The notes below the pieces were generated by a model. It did not search any database, was not told the origin of the DNA, and worked only from the letters and a program-made list of their open reading frames with translations. From Acanthaster planci (lineage: Eukaryota > Echinodermata > Asteroidea > Valvatida > Acanthasteridae), in assembly GCF_001949145.1 (NCBI RefSeq), contig NW_019091398.1, positions 342,873 to 406,872 on the forward strand: DNA of 64,000 bases, read 5' to 3'. A program made the translations under genes and the position numbers. Shown here in pieces: positions 1 through 11,183 of the stretch; positions within the stretch are counted from its first letter, which is position 1, and the number at the start of each line of letters is the position of its first letter.

Positions 1-3000
1 CTCGTAGAAAACAGGTTACTTCAAACGTGAATTACGAGCGAGTACGCATGTATATCCAATCGCAAGATGAATTGAGCATCGTTTGGGCGATTGCTCTTCG
101 TCTGCTTATGAGCAGGCACACCGCAGAGTGGCGTATTAATCTGATTTGGCGTCTATTGGATCAACGTCCAACCCACGTAGCATAAAACAGTCGTTACATC
201 AAACGGATGGGAAACGCTCTCGACACCAAGATCTGTAAGTGGGCCGCTGTCAGTGTTTTCTTAAGCCTAATGATTGAGTAATAAAGCTGAACAATAAATT
301 TTAATGTAAATGTATGTCTTTCCGCGTTGCCTTAATGTTGGGTTGGGTAAAAGGTAATGGAATACATTTTAAAGCAGAAAACAGGAACATAGTTTCATGG
401 TCAAGCAAACCGAACTGCAGCCAAAGCGCACTGCCATCGAACCTCCGTGATGGTCTGCCTGACTGCAATGATTCTGTTGATGACATCGTATACGTCAACA
501 CCATGATGTTGACTGTAGAGCCTGCAAAACATCTTATGAGAGCGACAGGCCTTGACGGTCAAGGAGATGTCAGGAGCCAATGCCATTGTCTTACACAGCG
601 TGATTTGCTGTACTATGGAAGGTCGATGGTGCCTTGCTTTTGTTAGAAGAGGCTTATATTTACGCAAATTTTCGGTAGGCCTACTGAGTGCCAAGACACA
701 AGAGATGATCGGCTTCCAATCTTAATACTCTCAAAGTCTGACTATGGCTCTTGTCACAACGTTTCTTGTTGATGAACCATAACGGGGACTCTCACAACAC
801 CCATAATCGAGGGAGTTTAACAAGAAATATTATATTGCATTTTAACCATTTATGGTAAATGGGATGTACTTATAACAATCTCAAACACACGGATGACAGC
901 CGTCAGCAGAACTAAAGAAAAAAGTATTAATGGCTTCGATTTGTTTACAATCCGCGCGCACACTTCATTATTTTCATTAGAATTCCAGGCATTGGGGCCA
1001 TCTCGTGTTTGCTATGGTGAGGCAACCGATCGCAAGGTTAGCAGTTAACTTGCAGATGCGTAAAATGGTTTGATTTAGACACGGCTATACAAGAACATCC
1101 GGAGCGGGTCGCAAGCGTATGGCAAGCCGATGTTTAAAATTCAAGGCAGAAAAAAATGACAACCAAAACAAAATAAAATTAAAAACAGATGTTAAAATAC
1201 TAACGTGATGACTTTAAACGGACAATGGCGACAAGGATTTCAATTTCAAATTGTTCAGATTTCCTCGCGTGCTGAATGCATTAAGCGTTCGGCGTCCACC
1301 TCGTTCTTACACTGAAGTGTTAAAAGCCTGCACCCAGTGGTCATTCAAGATATTATCGCGATTCAGTCAACAATATCCAGCCAGAGGTTATCATCTTACG
1401 TATTTCAGCTAGACCCAGTTCAAGCATCTGCCCATCAAAGAAGTAAGTCAAACTAAAGTAAATGGAGAAAAGCAAATATTCTGGAGAAAGATGTTAAAAA
1501 GGCCTTGGTCTTATCAGAGGCGCACTTGACTCGTACCAACTCAGGCCTTACTGCTCACACTAGCAGTGATTGCAACATGCTAGGAGCGTCTGTTTACACG
1601 ACACCAAAACCTGCTAACACAAAGCGTTCTGTAGGCTACATGCGAATACACTGCGGTATGTGATAAATGGTGTGACCTCCTAATTTGATACACTAAGGCT
1701 GTTGGCGTGAGCAGGCAAACAGAATACGCTGCCATTACCCTCTTACGTTTAAGCGGAAAGTTACATAAAAAGCATACAGCATTATTAATTCGATGACAAG
1801 AAAATCAAGGAAACCCGGCAACGAAATCATTACAGATGTCGCGTGAAGGGGATATCAACTTCAAACGGAAGAAAATTTCGCTATTCGTCAAAAAAAACGG
1901 GAACAAAACTAATCGATATGGAAGTTTCATACTATACATTGATGGTTAGTTATCGACAGGATATCCGTATACCTTAAAACCTTCATTAATTGCTAGTTAC
2001 TCGTTCATTAAAGTCAAAATTGTAGTAATCTAGGACAAACTTAGAAAAAGCGTGGATACATCCACAAGAACTTCGTGCATCTGGAGGGCATGGCACTACT
2101 GACACTCCGTCGTCATTGTAAACTAAGCGAGTATTTTGGCACCCGAGCGTGCACACTCTCTTCTAGCAAGCAAAAAACACGGCAACGTCGTGGTTTACTC
2201 AACTCCTTTCTGCTGTTATAAATTGCATGATTCTCCAATAGGCAAATAAAATCTCCAAGGAAAGCGCGCGCACAAAATTGCCGCCCCTCGCCTCTCATCA
2301 CGCGAAGGAGTGATAAAAGATATTCCATAAGGATGGAGTGCTTGGCTTCAAAGTCTTCCCCGTCATATAGGTAACATCTGCTGATGTGCCGTGCCGTTTC
2401 AACCTCTTCGACACTGATTAAACACAATTTCACATTAATGAAATGACTCGTGCTATTGTCACGTCGAGCCAGTGAGGCCTTATTTTTTGAACGGTAAAAG
2501 GGATTTTTTTGTAAAGGAGATGGAATAAAAAAATATTTGCTAACTTATATGGACTTTACTGCCTATTATGAGTAAAAATATGCTTAGATGAAGAGACATG
2601 GCAAATTATGCGTGGTAAAGACCTTATCTGTTTGATCAAACGTGAGCTTTAATCTCTTGAATCATGTGACCAAAACCATCTTTACATGTGATGAATAATG
2701 TAAGTCTTTAGATACGCTTCATTTACGTCCAATTTCATTTACGTTTCTTTAAAAAAGTAGAAGATTAATTTAAGACCCCCTGAGCGTTGGGGGCCCTTCC
2801 TCCACTGGAAAAATGGAAAAAAAAATAGAAGGTAATAAAAACAAGGCAAAGAGCAAAAGAAATTTTAAAAGAGAAATTGAAAAGGGTGAAAATCATCAAT
2901 TTGCTAAAAAACAAACCTTGAAACTGACACGGCTCTGCAGTTAGGCTGAACGAGTTATCAGTTCGTTTGTGATGCATGCTTTGCCCACACGCCCCCGGAA

Positions 3001-3822
3001 GGCCCCATGAAAAAGTGTTTTGCCACCCCCAAAAGATCCTGGCGACATCGAAGAACTACCCTATCGATGCTTGACCTTCCAGCAGAGAGATGAAAAACAC
3101 TGCACCTTTACTAAACTACGTGAGGGTCGGGCGTAATGAATTTTTCGATTTTTGAAAAGAGATAATCGATTCCATACCATTAAACGAAACTAGTTTTCGA
3201 ATATATATTTCAGGCGTTCTTGAAGCCCTAAGCGCCACATTTACGACACATGTTACCGACGGTTACTGAAACTTACTGTGAGCGTTGTCAGCACTGCAGT
3301 ATTCTCAAATAAACCACTTTAAGCTGTGGTGCCCCCAACCCTACACCATACCATCCTGGCATCCTCCACAATACAATTCCCTCTTGCTGGGATCAGGTAA
3401 AATGCAAATCTTTTGTTTGCGCGTAAGGCATACAGTTACGCCTAAAATTATTCATACTCCTAAACAATGTAGCGGTTTTTTATTTTCTTGAAACATTTCA
3501 ACTGGACTGGTGGAACACTGGCTATACTTAATGACCTTTGGTTGGCATTTACAAATTAACTAACATTTATTTTGGTTTCAAATTTTTAGTATTTAAGTAG
3601 AAAACTTAAGATATTAGTCGTTCGTGCCTGCCCACAAAGATTGGTATTTTACTCCAGCCTCACAATTGAGACGACTGTTGGCGAAAATGCAGTGGTTTAT
3701 GGCACGCCTAAAATCCTCGCCAATGCTACGTAATCATTCTAAGCTCTCTCGTTTCGTACGATAGACTATGGGGGAGCTGATGTAGTCATTGTCAGAGAGT
3801 GGCCAGCAAGGGAACGCATGCC
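1..3822. other. Intergenic, no recognisable gene
   Basis: I see no recognisable protein, RNA or mobile element here. The longest open frames are a plus-strand one at 314-646 (110 codons, ATG start) and a minus-strand one at 2113-2433 (about 106 codons, no ATG at its upstream end). Neither resembles a family I know. The minus-strand frame has a protein-like composition and could be a single exon, but I could not link it to flanking exons. Low-complexity A/T runs are common, for instance near 2505-2535 and 2815-2830. Confidence 0.5.
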
Positions 3823-4050
3823 ATGGCTAAGCAGAATAAGGACTTTCGCTTGCGCATTGTGACTACTCTTAAGAAGGGGAAGCCTCTTTCTACGCAATTT
3901 TAAGTGACAGCGGCCACAATTGGGAGCATCACCAAAAAGAACGGTTCCACGCTGCCAAGGGAAGCAATAGGGTAGCCAAAGGAACCACCTCGTCTGGCAA
4001 CAAAAGTATGTCGAGAGGCCAACAATCTATAAATCACCTACAAGGCTATG
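3823..4050 (+). pseudogene. Tc1-type transposase, N-terminal helix-turn-helix remnant
   Basis: Translation from the ATG at 3823 gives a basic segment with a run like LRIVTTLKKGKPLST, then a stop, then a segment like TAATIGSITKKNG. This matches the paired-like helix-turn-helix of Tc1 transposases, which bind the element's inverted repeats. In-frame stops occur within the first 30 codons and again after the second helix. It is a fossil, and the next recognisable transposase block begins only near 5375. Confidence 0.65.
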
Positions 4051-4914
4051 CTGTTTACCCAGCAAGAAATGAGACCGAGGGGTACCCCCCACAACATGTC
4101 CAATCCCTACACACATTCCAGACTATTGTTACTTAACACATCCCCCAAGATGTTTGAAAGGAATTCCCCCAGATTCCTGTGAGACAATGACCAACACAAA
4201 GCAGGGGGGGGTTCTCTCCGTCTCATACCTCGCTGCATATGCTATGCTGAAGAGTCTGAGCGAGCCTGGGACCAACATACCATGGAGGAAGGACACAGAA
4301 GGAGTTACAACTCTGGCACATCAGAGTTCTCGATGATGATCGACGCCGGGTCAGACGAACAATAGTACACATTCCAAAAATGCCTAATTATTGTCTGCAC
4401 CTTAGCCGGACAATTGGGGCCAGTAATATCGTAACAATATATTAGGTGTTTTCTTTGCAATTAACTACAACTTATCACAGTGACCAGGAAACAGAAAGAA
4501 AAAATATCTAACATTAGATTAAGTTTTGCCGTGGTGAATAATTTTTTCGAAGACTTTGACGCACGTTTCTATTATCCATGCAATGTTTGTAATTTTATTT
4601 TGTCACTCCAAAACATCAGTTTTCAAATTTCTTTGTACAAATTTGGCTAAGACTGTCCAACAACATGTTGACCACCACAGGAAAGATAAGTTCACAAAAA
4701 ACAAAATGTGCTGTTTCATCACTAGGGGGGGATCCTGAGATCTCATAAAATGCCTTTCCATACCAAAATACCAAAAATGATTCAAATAAAACACAAAACC
4801 TTATAAACAACTTGGCTATTTATTCCAAAAATATGAAAGTCCAGAAGAAAGCTTTCGTAAGGGCAATAACTGCAGATAAAAACTTAGGGCAGACCGGCTT
4901 CACAAGCAACTGCG

Positions 4915-4995
4915 CAAGCATTAAATTTGATGTTGTTGTCAGATTATACCAAGCACCAAGCATTAAATTTGATGTTGTCAGATTATACCAAGCAC
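4915..4995 (+). repeat. Two-copy tandem repeat (42 and 39 bp)
   Basis: Two adjacent copies of a unit beginning CAAGCATTAAATTTGATG and ending CCAAGCAC. The first copy carries one extra TTG, so the units differ by one 3-bp step. This looks like a local slippage or duplication event in the gap between the first two transposase blocks. Confidence 0.9.
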
Positions 4996-5374
4996 CAACG
5001 ATGGCATGAATATTCAATTTCCTGTACTGTAGTACACAACGTTCTAAGGATGCAGATTACCAGCGAAGAATTGTGACGATGATCATGGGATACAAAGGGA
5101 GCATGGTTGTGAAAGAGGGGGTGCGTAGCAAGCATTCGCTGCGCTCTGGCTTATGAACATACTGGACATGCCAGAAAGCAGTAACAATTGGCCAGATGTT
5201 ATAGCCCGGGCAGTTCAAACTCCTTTTGCGTCCTTCCTCCGTGAATATACCAAGGCAGGCACGTCATCGGAATTTTGCACAAAGGGGGGGAGGGGGAGTT
5301 CTATTGATGCCGACCAACAACGCACGCAAAAACTCGTCTATCCTTAGCAAAACTCACCTGCACAAAGATCTAAG

Positions 5375-5650
5375 CTTTTGTTGCAATTCTATGGTCAGAT
5401 GAGACGAAAATGGAGCTTGTCGGCAGGACGATGTGCCTTTTGTTTGGCATAACATAGGCGATATGTGTTCTACCCAAAGAACACAGTCCCTACAGTTAAG
5501 CATGGTGGTAAGAATAACGTATAACGCTTTGGGCAAGCTTTCCAGCCAAAATGGGTCCGGAAACCTTGTCAAACAAAGTAGATCGCATCATGAAAAGGAG
5601 CAGTATCAAGAATGTGGAGGAAAACATCGAACAGGCTTTGGATAGACTAT
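5375..5650 (+). pseudogene. Tc1-type transposase, central catalytic remnant
   Basis: One frame reads ILWSDETKMEL, the conserved block around the first catalytic aspartate of Tc1 DDE transposases. Shifted frames further on give segments equivalent to the NTVPTVKHGG region and to the helix that follows (KVDRIMK, then NVEENIEQALDRL). Frameshifts and stops separate these pieces. The block ends near 5650; the sequence that should follow it in an intact element is found only at 7019. Confidence 0.8.
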
Positions 5651-6466
5651 GGAGCTATTATACACAAGGAGGAAGCACATACAGAGATCAAAAGGGTCAA
5701 TGATGGCCGCCGCCAGCACTACACGTGCTGCAAGGACAAAACAAATTACGCGCCGCTTGTGGGCTACAAAGGTTAATGCTAGGAGTTGCATTTGCAAAGG
5801 ATCGTGGGTACCGCGCATGCGTGTCCATAACACTTCCGCATGTTCAACATAGCCGCCTTGAGACGGAGACCACCGTCATTGGAGACTTAAATCTCGATAA
5901 TTTTAGTGATTGTTCTGATATTCCAAAGACAATCTGGTTACGTCTTTACATCCCCAAAACGTCTCCCTTAACAATAAACAGAATTACAAATTACATGTAA
6001 TACAAATTCTTCAAAAATACGCACAAGAAAACTGAAAGAATGCAGCTGGTCCAGAGAAAAATAAAGAAACACACAAAAACATGGGAAGATTCGTTTTCCT
6101 TTCCGTCCACAACTGTCTTGGCATGAAACCTCAACACATTGTCAAATGCATTCTTGTGGCATGTTTCCACCTTCTTTTAACCGTAGGAACCACTAGGATT
6201 GTGACCTATGATATAAACATCGCAGTTCTTATTTTTGGTATTTGTCCTCTATCGCCGGAATCGCAAAATGGCATAACTGACTTTAATAACGCCCGACTTT
6301 GCCAAATAACCACCGCTGATTTGTAATTTTCGAGGGCATCTGCGGAGATCACTCGCTGACTCCTGAGGACTACTGAAGAGAACTACACATCTTAATTTAT
6401 ATAGCTGGTGTTGCCCTTACCCAACGTACATATTGATAAACACTGTATGCTCAGTGCTCAGTTGCT

Positions 6467-6539
6467 TACTCGGGTGGGACTCGAACCCACGACCTCCTGC
6501 TTACTACAGCAGACGTCTTAACCACTCGACCACCGAGCT
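6467..6539 (-). tRNA. tRNA-like sequence, probably a pseudo-tRNA or SINE head
   Basis: On the minus strand this 73-nt segment has a good D arm (GTCGAGTGGTTAAGAC), a perfect T arm with the B-box GGTTCGAGTCC, and an acceptor stem with about six of seven pairs. The anticodon arm is irregular: CTGCT pairs with AGCAG but leaves a six-base loop, so the anticodon cannot be read with certainty. It lies between two direct copies of a motif running from TTGCCCTTAC to CAGTGCT (6412-6460 and 6612-6661), which suggests it is part of a repeat. A functional tRNA gene is possible but less likely. Confidence 0.4.
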
Positions 6540-6573
6540 TGCCGGGGTAGGCCGGCCGGTCTGAACTATTTTC

Positions 6574-6759
6574 GAGATGTATTTTTGCGTTAGGGAGATG
6601 TTAATTTTGCCCTTACTTAACGTATATATATATATTGATAAACACCGTATGCTCAGTGCTTGTCCGAGAGCATACAGTGTTTATCAATATATACGTTGGG
6701 TAAGGGCAAAACCCGTCACATAAATTAACATCTCCCCAACGCAAAAAATACATCTTGAA
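6574..6759. repeat. Long imperfect hairpin (inverted repeat)
   Basis: The left arm runs from GAGATGTATTTTTGCG through TTGCCCTTACTTAACG to ACCGTATGCTC, and the right arm is its near-complement, from GAGCATACAGTGTTTATC through GTTGGGTAAGGGCAA to CGCAAAAAATACATCTTG. Arms are roughly 80 bp with a loop of about ten bases. The right arm has a short extra stretch near 6715-6725. It sits inside the interrupted Tc1 relic, next to the tRNA-like sequence, and shares a 48-bp motif with 6412-6460. Confidence 0.85.
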
Positions 6760-7018
6760 GTAAGTACGCATCTTCTTCGTGCATCTTTTCCACCATTTAT
6801 TTACTCCAGTACGCCGCAGCGAAACACGGTGAGTCTGTGGGTTACCAGCTACCCGGCGGTGGCGATCACTGTGTACAGAGAATGTCTAGGGTCTTTAACA
6901 CTAAGGCAGGTAACCGCGCCTTGCCTACGGAGCCAACCAGAGCAGTTAATCGGATTACGGTATGTCGGGACTTCTTTTTAACTCCTTGTGTTTAACAGCT
7001 CCATGGATAGACTTAGCC

Positions 7019-7337
7019 TTGGAAAGCAATGAACATTTTAACCAGACAATGATCCAAAGCACACTGCCAAGTTGGTCAAGAATGATTCCTGGCTAACAAT
7101 GTAACTGTTTGGGAGAGGCCAAGGCAAAGGCCAGACCTGAACCCAGTCGAGAATCTATGGAAGGTGCTCAAGACGCAAGTGATGGCAAGAAAGTCTTCCA
7201 ACATCAAGAACCTTGAGGCCTTCACAAAAGAACAGTGGGCCAAAGTCCCAATGGAAATGTGCAGAAACCTTGTTGACAAGTACAAGATCCGTTTGGAGGC
7301 AGTGATCACAAACAAAGGCTTTGCCACTGACTACTAA
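7019..7337 (+). pseudogene. Tc1-type transposase, C-terminal remnant
   Basis: Allowing frame changes, the plus strand gives the block equivalent to QDNDPKHTA (second catalytic aspartate), then WERPRQRPDLNPVENLWK with the last catalytic glutamate, and then an uninterrupted C-terminal helix ending GFATDY and a stop at about 7335-7337. This is the best preserved part of the element, and the family assignment rests mainly on it. Confidence 0.88.
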
Positions 7338-7801
7338 GCAAGGCTATGAATAAGTCTGGCAATGACACTTTTTTGTTAATCTCTCAACTAAAACACAAAA
7401 AGTACTAAATACCTTGGAATATCTCTGGCAGTAATTCCTTCAGCCTTTTGTCACCTTTCAAGGTTAATTAATCCAGAATAAGCTCGTTGCTCTACTTCAT
7501 GTTTTCCGAATTTGCCATGGGCGTGAATCCTTTTTGGCATAGCTGCATAATTTTTACGTAAACTTTATAAAGACCCAGCATATTTTGGTTGTTCGTGTAA
7601 AATGAAAACAAAGCATGAAAAATGACATAGGCCTACATGTACAGTTCGAGAACTGTGGTGTTAAACCTTTTTTGTCTTGAAAGTTTTCAGTCTCAATCTT
7701 GGAAAATTATTCGGAGAGCCATCACTTCAATAGTGCCTGTAAGATATTATGTATCTTTGATGCAATGATGAATTCAAATTTGAACGTCAATTCACGATTG
7801 C

Positions 7802-8040
7802 ACACTGCAAAACTTGGGTGTTAAATTTAACATCCGCGGTGTTATCAGACGACTACACTAACACTTTTCACTGGTGTTAAAATTTTGGTGTTATTTGGTG
7901 TTACTTGTAACACCTTCTAGTGCACTGTAACACTTACAGGTGTGCAAAGTAACATCATCAGTGTTAAAGTAACACCCTATGGTGTGGTAATCTGATAACA
8001 CCAAAAAGTGTTGATTTAAACACCCGAGTTTTTACAGTGT
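7802..8040. mobile_element. Short inverted-repeat element (MITE-like), GGTGTTA-rich
   Basis: The ends are inverted copies: ACACTGCAAAACTTGGGTG at the left and, read on the minus strand, ACACTGTAAAAACTCGGGTG at the right, with similarity continuing about 30 bp. The interior is built from GGTGTTA and TAACACC motifs in both orientations, so the whole element can fold back. There is no coding capacity. It lies about 80 bp past the stop codon of the GPCR gene. The stretch 7341-7801 between it and the Tc1 relic holds nothing I recognise. Confidence 0.8.
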
Positions 8041-8122
8041 AATGACACATTCCACTTCCTTTCAAAGAAAATTCTCTTCCTCTTTGTAATAGGTTTGAAC
8101 CCCCCCGGCCAATTTTTACATT

Positions 8123-9160
8123 TCATAAGTGATGTGTCAGTACGGCATTTGATTTCAACGAGGGTGATTCAATAATTCTGCTGGGTTCAATCTCGTTTCT
8201 GAGCCTGTTGTCACGTCCCTTGCACAGACAATCCCGGACGAATCGTCGTCCGGCCCGCCGAAACTTCTCGTTCCTGATGTAGTAGATGACGATGTTCCAG
8301 TAGCTGTTGGAGAGAAGCAGGATCTCCGAGATGAAAATGGCCGCTGGGTGGGCCGTACGGCGAGTTACACCTTCGTAGCAAATGACTACGGCGAAGGGCA
8401 GCCAGGACACGGCCAAGACCGCAGTCATGATGAAAAAAGTAGTGGCTGTTTTCAGGTCCGATCTCTTGATGACATGGTGGTTCTGAGGACCTTCCATGAC
8501 GCTGATTTGCCTTGCGTGGCGTCGCGCAATCTGGTACAACCGTCCGTACAGGAGGAGCGTGATTACGAAAGGGAGAATGCCGAAAATCCAGGCTGCCATT
8601 ATTCCAACGCTGTCCGACTGGTCCGGGTCGTCAGGATCCATAAAACAGGTGTGGAAATGCGGATGGTAGACCGCAGATCGACCAGGTATGAAGCAATACA
8701 CCCCGGCAAAAGAAGCACCGAGAGCCCACACACCAACAAGCGCCACTCGCACCCGTGGTATGGTCACGTAAGTCACGCTGCGCAACGGCCATACGATGGC
8801 AACAAATCTTTCCACGTTCACCAGCACAACGAAGATGCTATCCATCGAGAGAAGAATCGTGCTGCCGGCTAATGCCAGGCAGAAAGCGTCACCATACGGC
8901 CACCGGTCCACCGCGGTAGCACCGGTCACTGGTATGCATATAAGGAACCCAACGCCGGTATCGGTCGCGGTAAGGAACAGCATGCACAACCGAGTAACCT
9001 CGCCGGTATCATTGCTTTTCAGCAATACCATAAAGCAGAGGATGTTCCCAACAATCACAAGAAGTGTGGTAATTGTCAGCACTGTTGTCTGGATAACGAT
9101 AACCCACTCTTCGCGAGCCGAAGTGCCGTTTGCCCAATCCAGCGTCTCCATTGCGCACAT
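8123..9160 (-). CDS. Orphan class A (rhodopsin-family) GPCR, intronless
   Basis: A single uninterrupted frame of 345 residues with seven hydrophobic segments, so a plasma-membrane G-protein-coupled receptor. Landmarks seen: an N-glycosylation site NGTS near residue 11; TM1 GN (N39); TM2 D67; the disulphide pair C94 and C172; ERF at 117-119 in place of DRY; W145 in TM4; P197 in TM5; SWLP at 252-255 in place of CWxP; and NIVIY at 289-293 in place of NPxxY. The residue at the aminergic position (3.32) is threonine, not aspartate, so an amine ligand is unlikely. I chose the ATG at 9160; an alternative at 9151 has a stronger start context. The frame is open upstream to about 9205 but without an ATG. 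The ligand is unknown. Its GC-rich composition stands out from the flanks. Confidence 0.93.
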   Translation of the reverse strand: MCAMETLDWANGTSAREEWVIVIQTTVLTITTLLVIVGNILCFMVLLKSNDTGEVTRLCMLFLTATDTGVGFLICIPVTGATAVDRWPYGDAFCLALAGSTILLSMDSIFVVLVNVERFVAIVWPLRSVTYVTIPRVRVALVGVWALGASFAGVYCFIPGRSAVYHPHFHTCFMDPDDPDQSDSVGIMAAWIFGILPFVITLLLYGRLYQIARRHARQISVMEGPQNHHVIKRSDLKTATTFFIMTAVLAVSWLPFAVVICYEGVTRRTAHPAAIFISEILLLSNSYWNIVIYYIRNEKFRRAGRRFVRDCLCKGRDNRLRNEIEPSRIIESPSLKSNAVLTHHL

Positions 9161-10991
9161 AGCACGATTGGGGACTTCGCGTTGGTTGAAGTGTAAGCGA
9201 CACACAAAGAATTCTGCTGTATTTCAAATGGTTGCGATCAAAGAGCTCGTCTCTGTGCTTCTGAAAGAAATTAGGCCTATCTGCCGCTTCCCGGCGGGGT
9301 GTCACTGTCTATTCAGCGTTCGCAATTTATTTCGAAGCTTCGTCAATGGGTGTTTTCAAGCATAGGACTGGCTAGGAATGTGCTTCATAAGCTCGACATT
9401 GTCCATCGTTATCAAAAACACACATCATGCAATGCTTTCGTGCAACACAGTGTGATATCTCAGTGTATATAACTGTATCCCACAAGTCTACAGTTTACTT
9501 CCACGGCAAGACAAAACGTAGAAAATTCCTCATAACGTCGTGTTTCAAATGACAACAATTAGACTCAAAGTCGTGTGGTTTTACGTATTAGTACTAGACC
9601 AGGTTGTCCGCAGTATCGACTCCATTTCATCTGTCCTACTCTGATACTCGGAGCGACTCATCCCTCCAACACCGTTTGCCTGATGCGTCCGCGCCGCCCA
9701 AACGACTCTGTTCAAAGACACCTTGCACGTGATCTTCACTGTACCAATCTGCCGCAGAATATCGAATTCACTCAAAAAGACTCGCAAACGACACTGAATG
9801 GGAGACTACCTCTTGATTGTTGAATTTCCACACACTCGACAAGACGTGTCCTTAACGTCTCAAAGTGGTGTCGCCGCGAGTTGGCTTTCCTATATATAAC
9901 CAATCTCGGGTTGCTACAGCAACACACCTCGTTACGGGGGCAGACAAAATGGTGTGTTTTCCCCTTGGAAACCCAGACAAGGTGCAGACATGGAGGCATG
10001 TCAACTTTATCGTCCAAATTTCCGATCTTCGCCAAAAAAAGATGAAGCTCTTTACTTCAGCCAGTTAACAGAAAGAAGCGAGCAAATGTTGCCGTGCAAA
10101 GTAATCAGCAGGATGGACTAATACCTTCTGACAGTGCGCATTAGCACGCCTGGCAATTTAACAACTTTCCCGCTAGGCGTTGTGGCAGCGTACTATCACT
10201 GGCTGCAGAACGTTAGCACGTCCCCTTATATACAATGCTGTTTCCTTTCGCAGTAACTTGTACAAAGGTACAACATCTGTCGTGAATTATGCATTTGGAG
10301 CAAACACGCTGATTTTTGGGTCTTTCGGCTTGACAAATGACAGGAGAGTTGCGTGTAGGTGAAATATTGAAAACACAAACAAAAAAATCCTTCGGTTTCG
10401 AGTGCTGCCACGATTGCGCCCTGCTTCACACACTCGCCAAGTAGGCACCGTGCACTCTGGGTTTCATAGAACACACGTCGATATTATGTACATTAACGGT
10501 GCACTGGCACCTGACTAACTGCAAAGTAGCGGACGCGACTCGATCACCTGACGCATTCGTGCAACAATTACGCATGCGCAAAAGTTTTGGATTCATGATG
10601 ATGGGGGTAGTAAATATAAAAATGTAAAATTACATGCAAAAAGGATTTCTGCACAACAGGCAAAGACTTCAATGTGTACTTGCCCTGTACCGGTACATAT
10701 TATAAAACTGATCGTCTCTCCATGTGTCTCTCTGCTTGGCAACAGTTGAGTAGATTATGTCAGTCGACATAGCAGGATCCATAGTTCATTAGCTAAATCC
10801 TCATCACGCACCCTGCAAGTGAAACTCTCAAGTAATGACTCAGTCTTCATTTTGACAGTTTCAAGACAGGAATAGCAGGTTGATCTGACAGGAAAAAAAA
10901 CAAATCGGCAGCTTGACAGTGTTTTGTCACTGTCCATGGATTGAAATGACTCCATGGTGTCACTTTTCTCTCAGGAAAAATAAATGGCACG
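9161..10991. other. Upstream flank of the GPCR gene, nothing recognised
   Basis: No gene is recognised. The stretch should include the promoter and 5' untranslated region of the minus-strand GPCR. Weak TATA-like sequences read on the minus strand occur near 9463-9473 and 9890-9900, but I cannot tie either to a start site. A 189-codon plus-strand frame reaching in from 8796 is an antisense shadow of the receptor. Confidence 0.4.
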
Positions 10992-11183
10992 TCATAGATC
11001 CTTCGCGGCTTTTCGTTGCTCTGTGTCCGTTTGCTGTGGTCATAGATTCTTGGCAGCTTTTCGTTGCTCTGTGTCCGTTTGCTGTGGTCATAGATTCTTC
11101 GCGGCTTTTCGTTGCTCTGTGTCCGTTTGCTGTGGTCATAGATTCTTCGCGGCTTTTCGTTGCCCTGTGTCCGTTTGCTGTGG
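10992..11183. repeat. Minisatellite, four copies of a 48-bp unit
   Basis: Four head-to-tail units, each beginning TCATAGAT and ending GTTTGCTGTGG. Units 1, 2 and 4 differ from the consensus by one to three substitutions; there are no indels. Because 48 is a multiple of three and the unit lacks stops in several frames, frames of 76-119 codons open on both strands. I read these as a by-product of the repeat, not as genes. Confidence 0.95.

Larger units (their letters stand above)
3823..7340 (+). mobile_element. Decayed Tc1/mariner transposon, interrupted by later insertions
   Basis: Three separated plus-strand blocks read in order as a Tc1-type transposase: an N-terminal helix-turn-helix part (3823-4050), a middle part with the first catalytic aspartate (5375-5650), and a C-terminal part with the last catalytic acidic residue (7019-7337). 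Stops and frameshifts break each block, so no active enzyme is made. The second gap, 5650-7019, falls inside the catalytic core and holds the tRNA-like sequence and the long hairpin listed separately, which suggests later insertion there. The first gap, 4050-5375, is also too long for this family, but what fills it is not recognised. I did not find terminal inverted repeats with confidence, so the outer ends are those of the recognisable coding part. Confidence 0.8.

Noticed and set aside
6467-6539. Functional tRNA gene
   Set aside because: Kept only as a low-confidence tRNA-like entry: the anticodon loop is irregular, position 1-72 is mismatched, and it is surrounded by repeat copies.
8348-8872. 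174-codon plus-strand open frame
   Set aside because: Antisense shadow of the GPCR coding region; strongly biased, charged composition and no domain.
8796-9365. 189-codon plus-strand open frame
   Set aside because: It is antisense to the start of the GPCR, which has clear family motifs; the plus-strand translation shows none.
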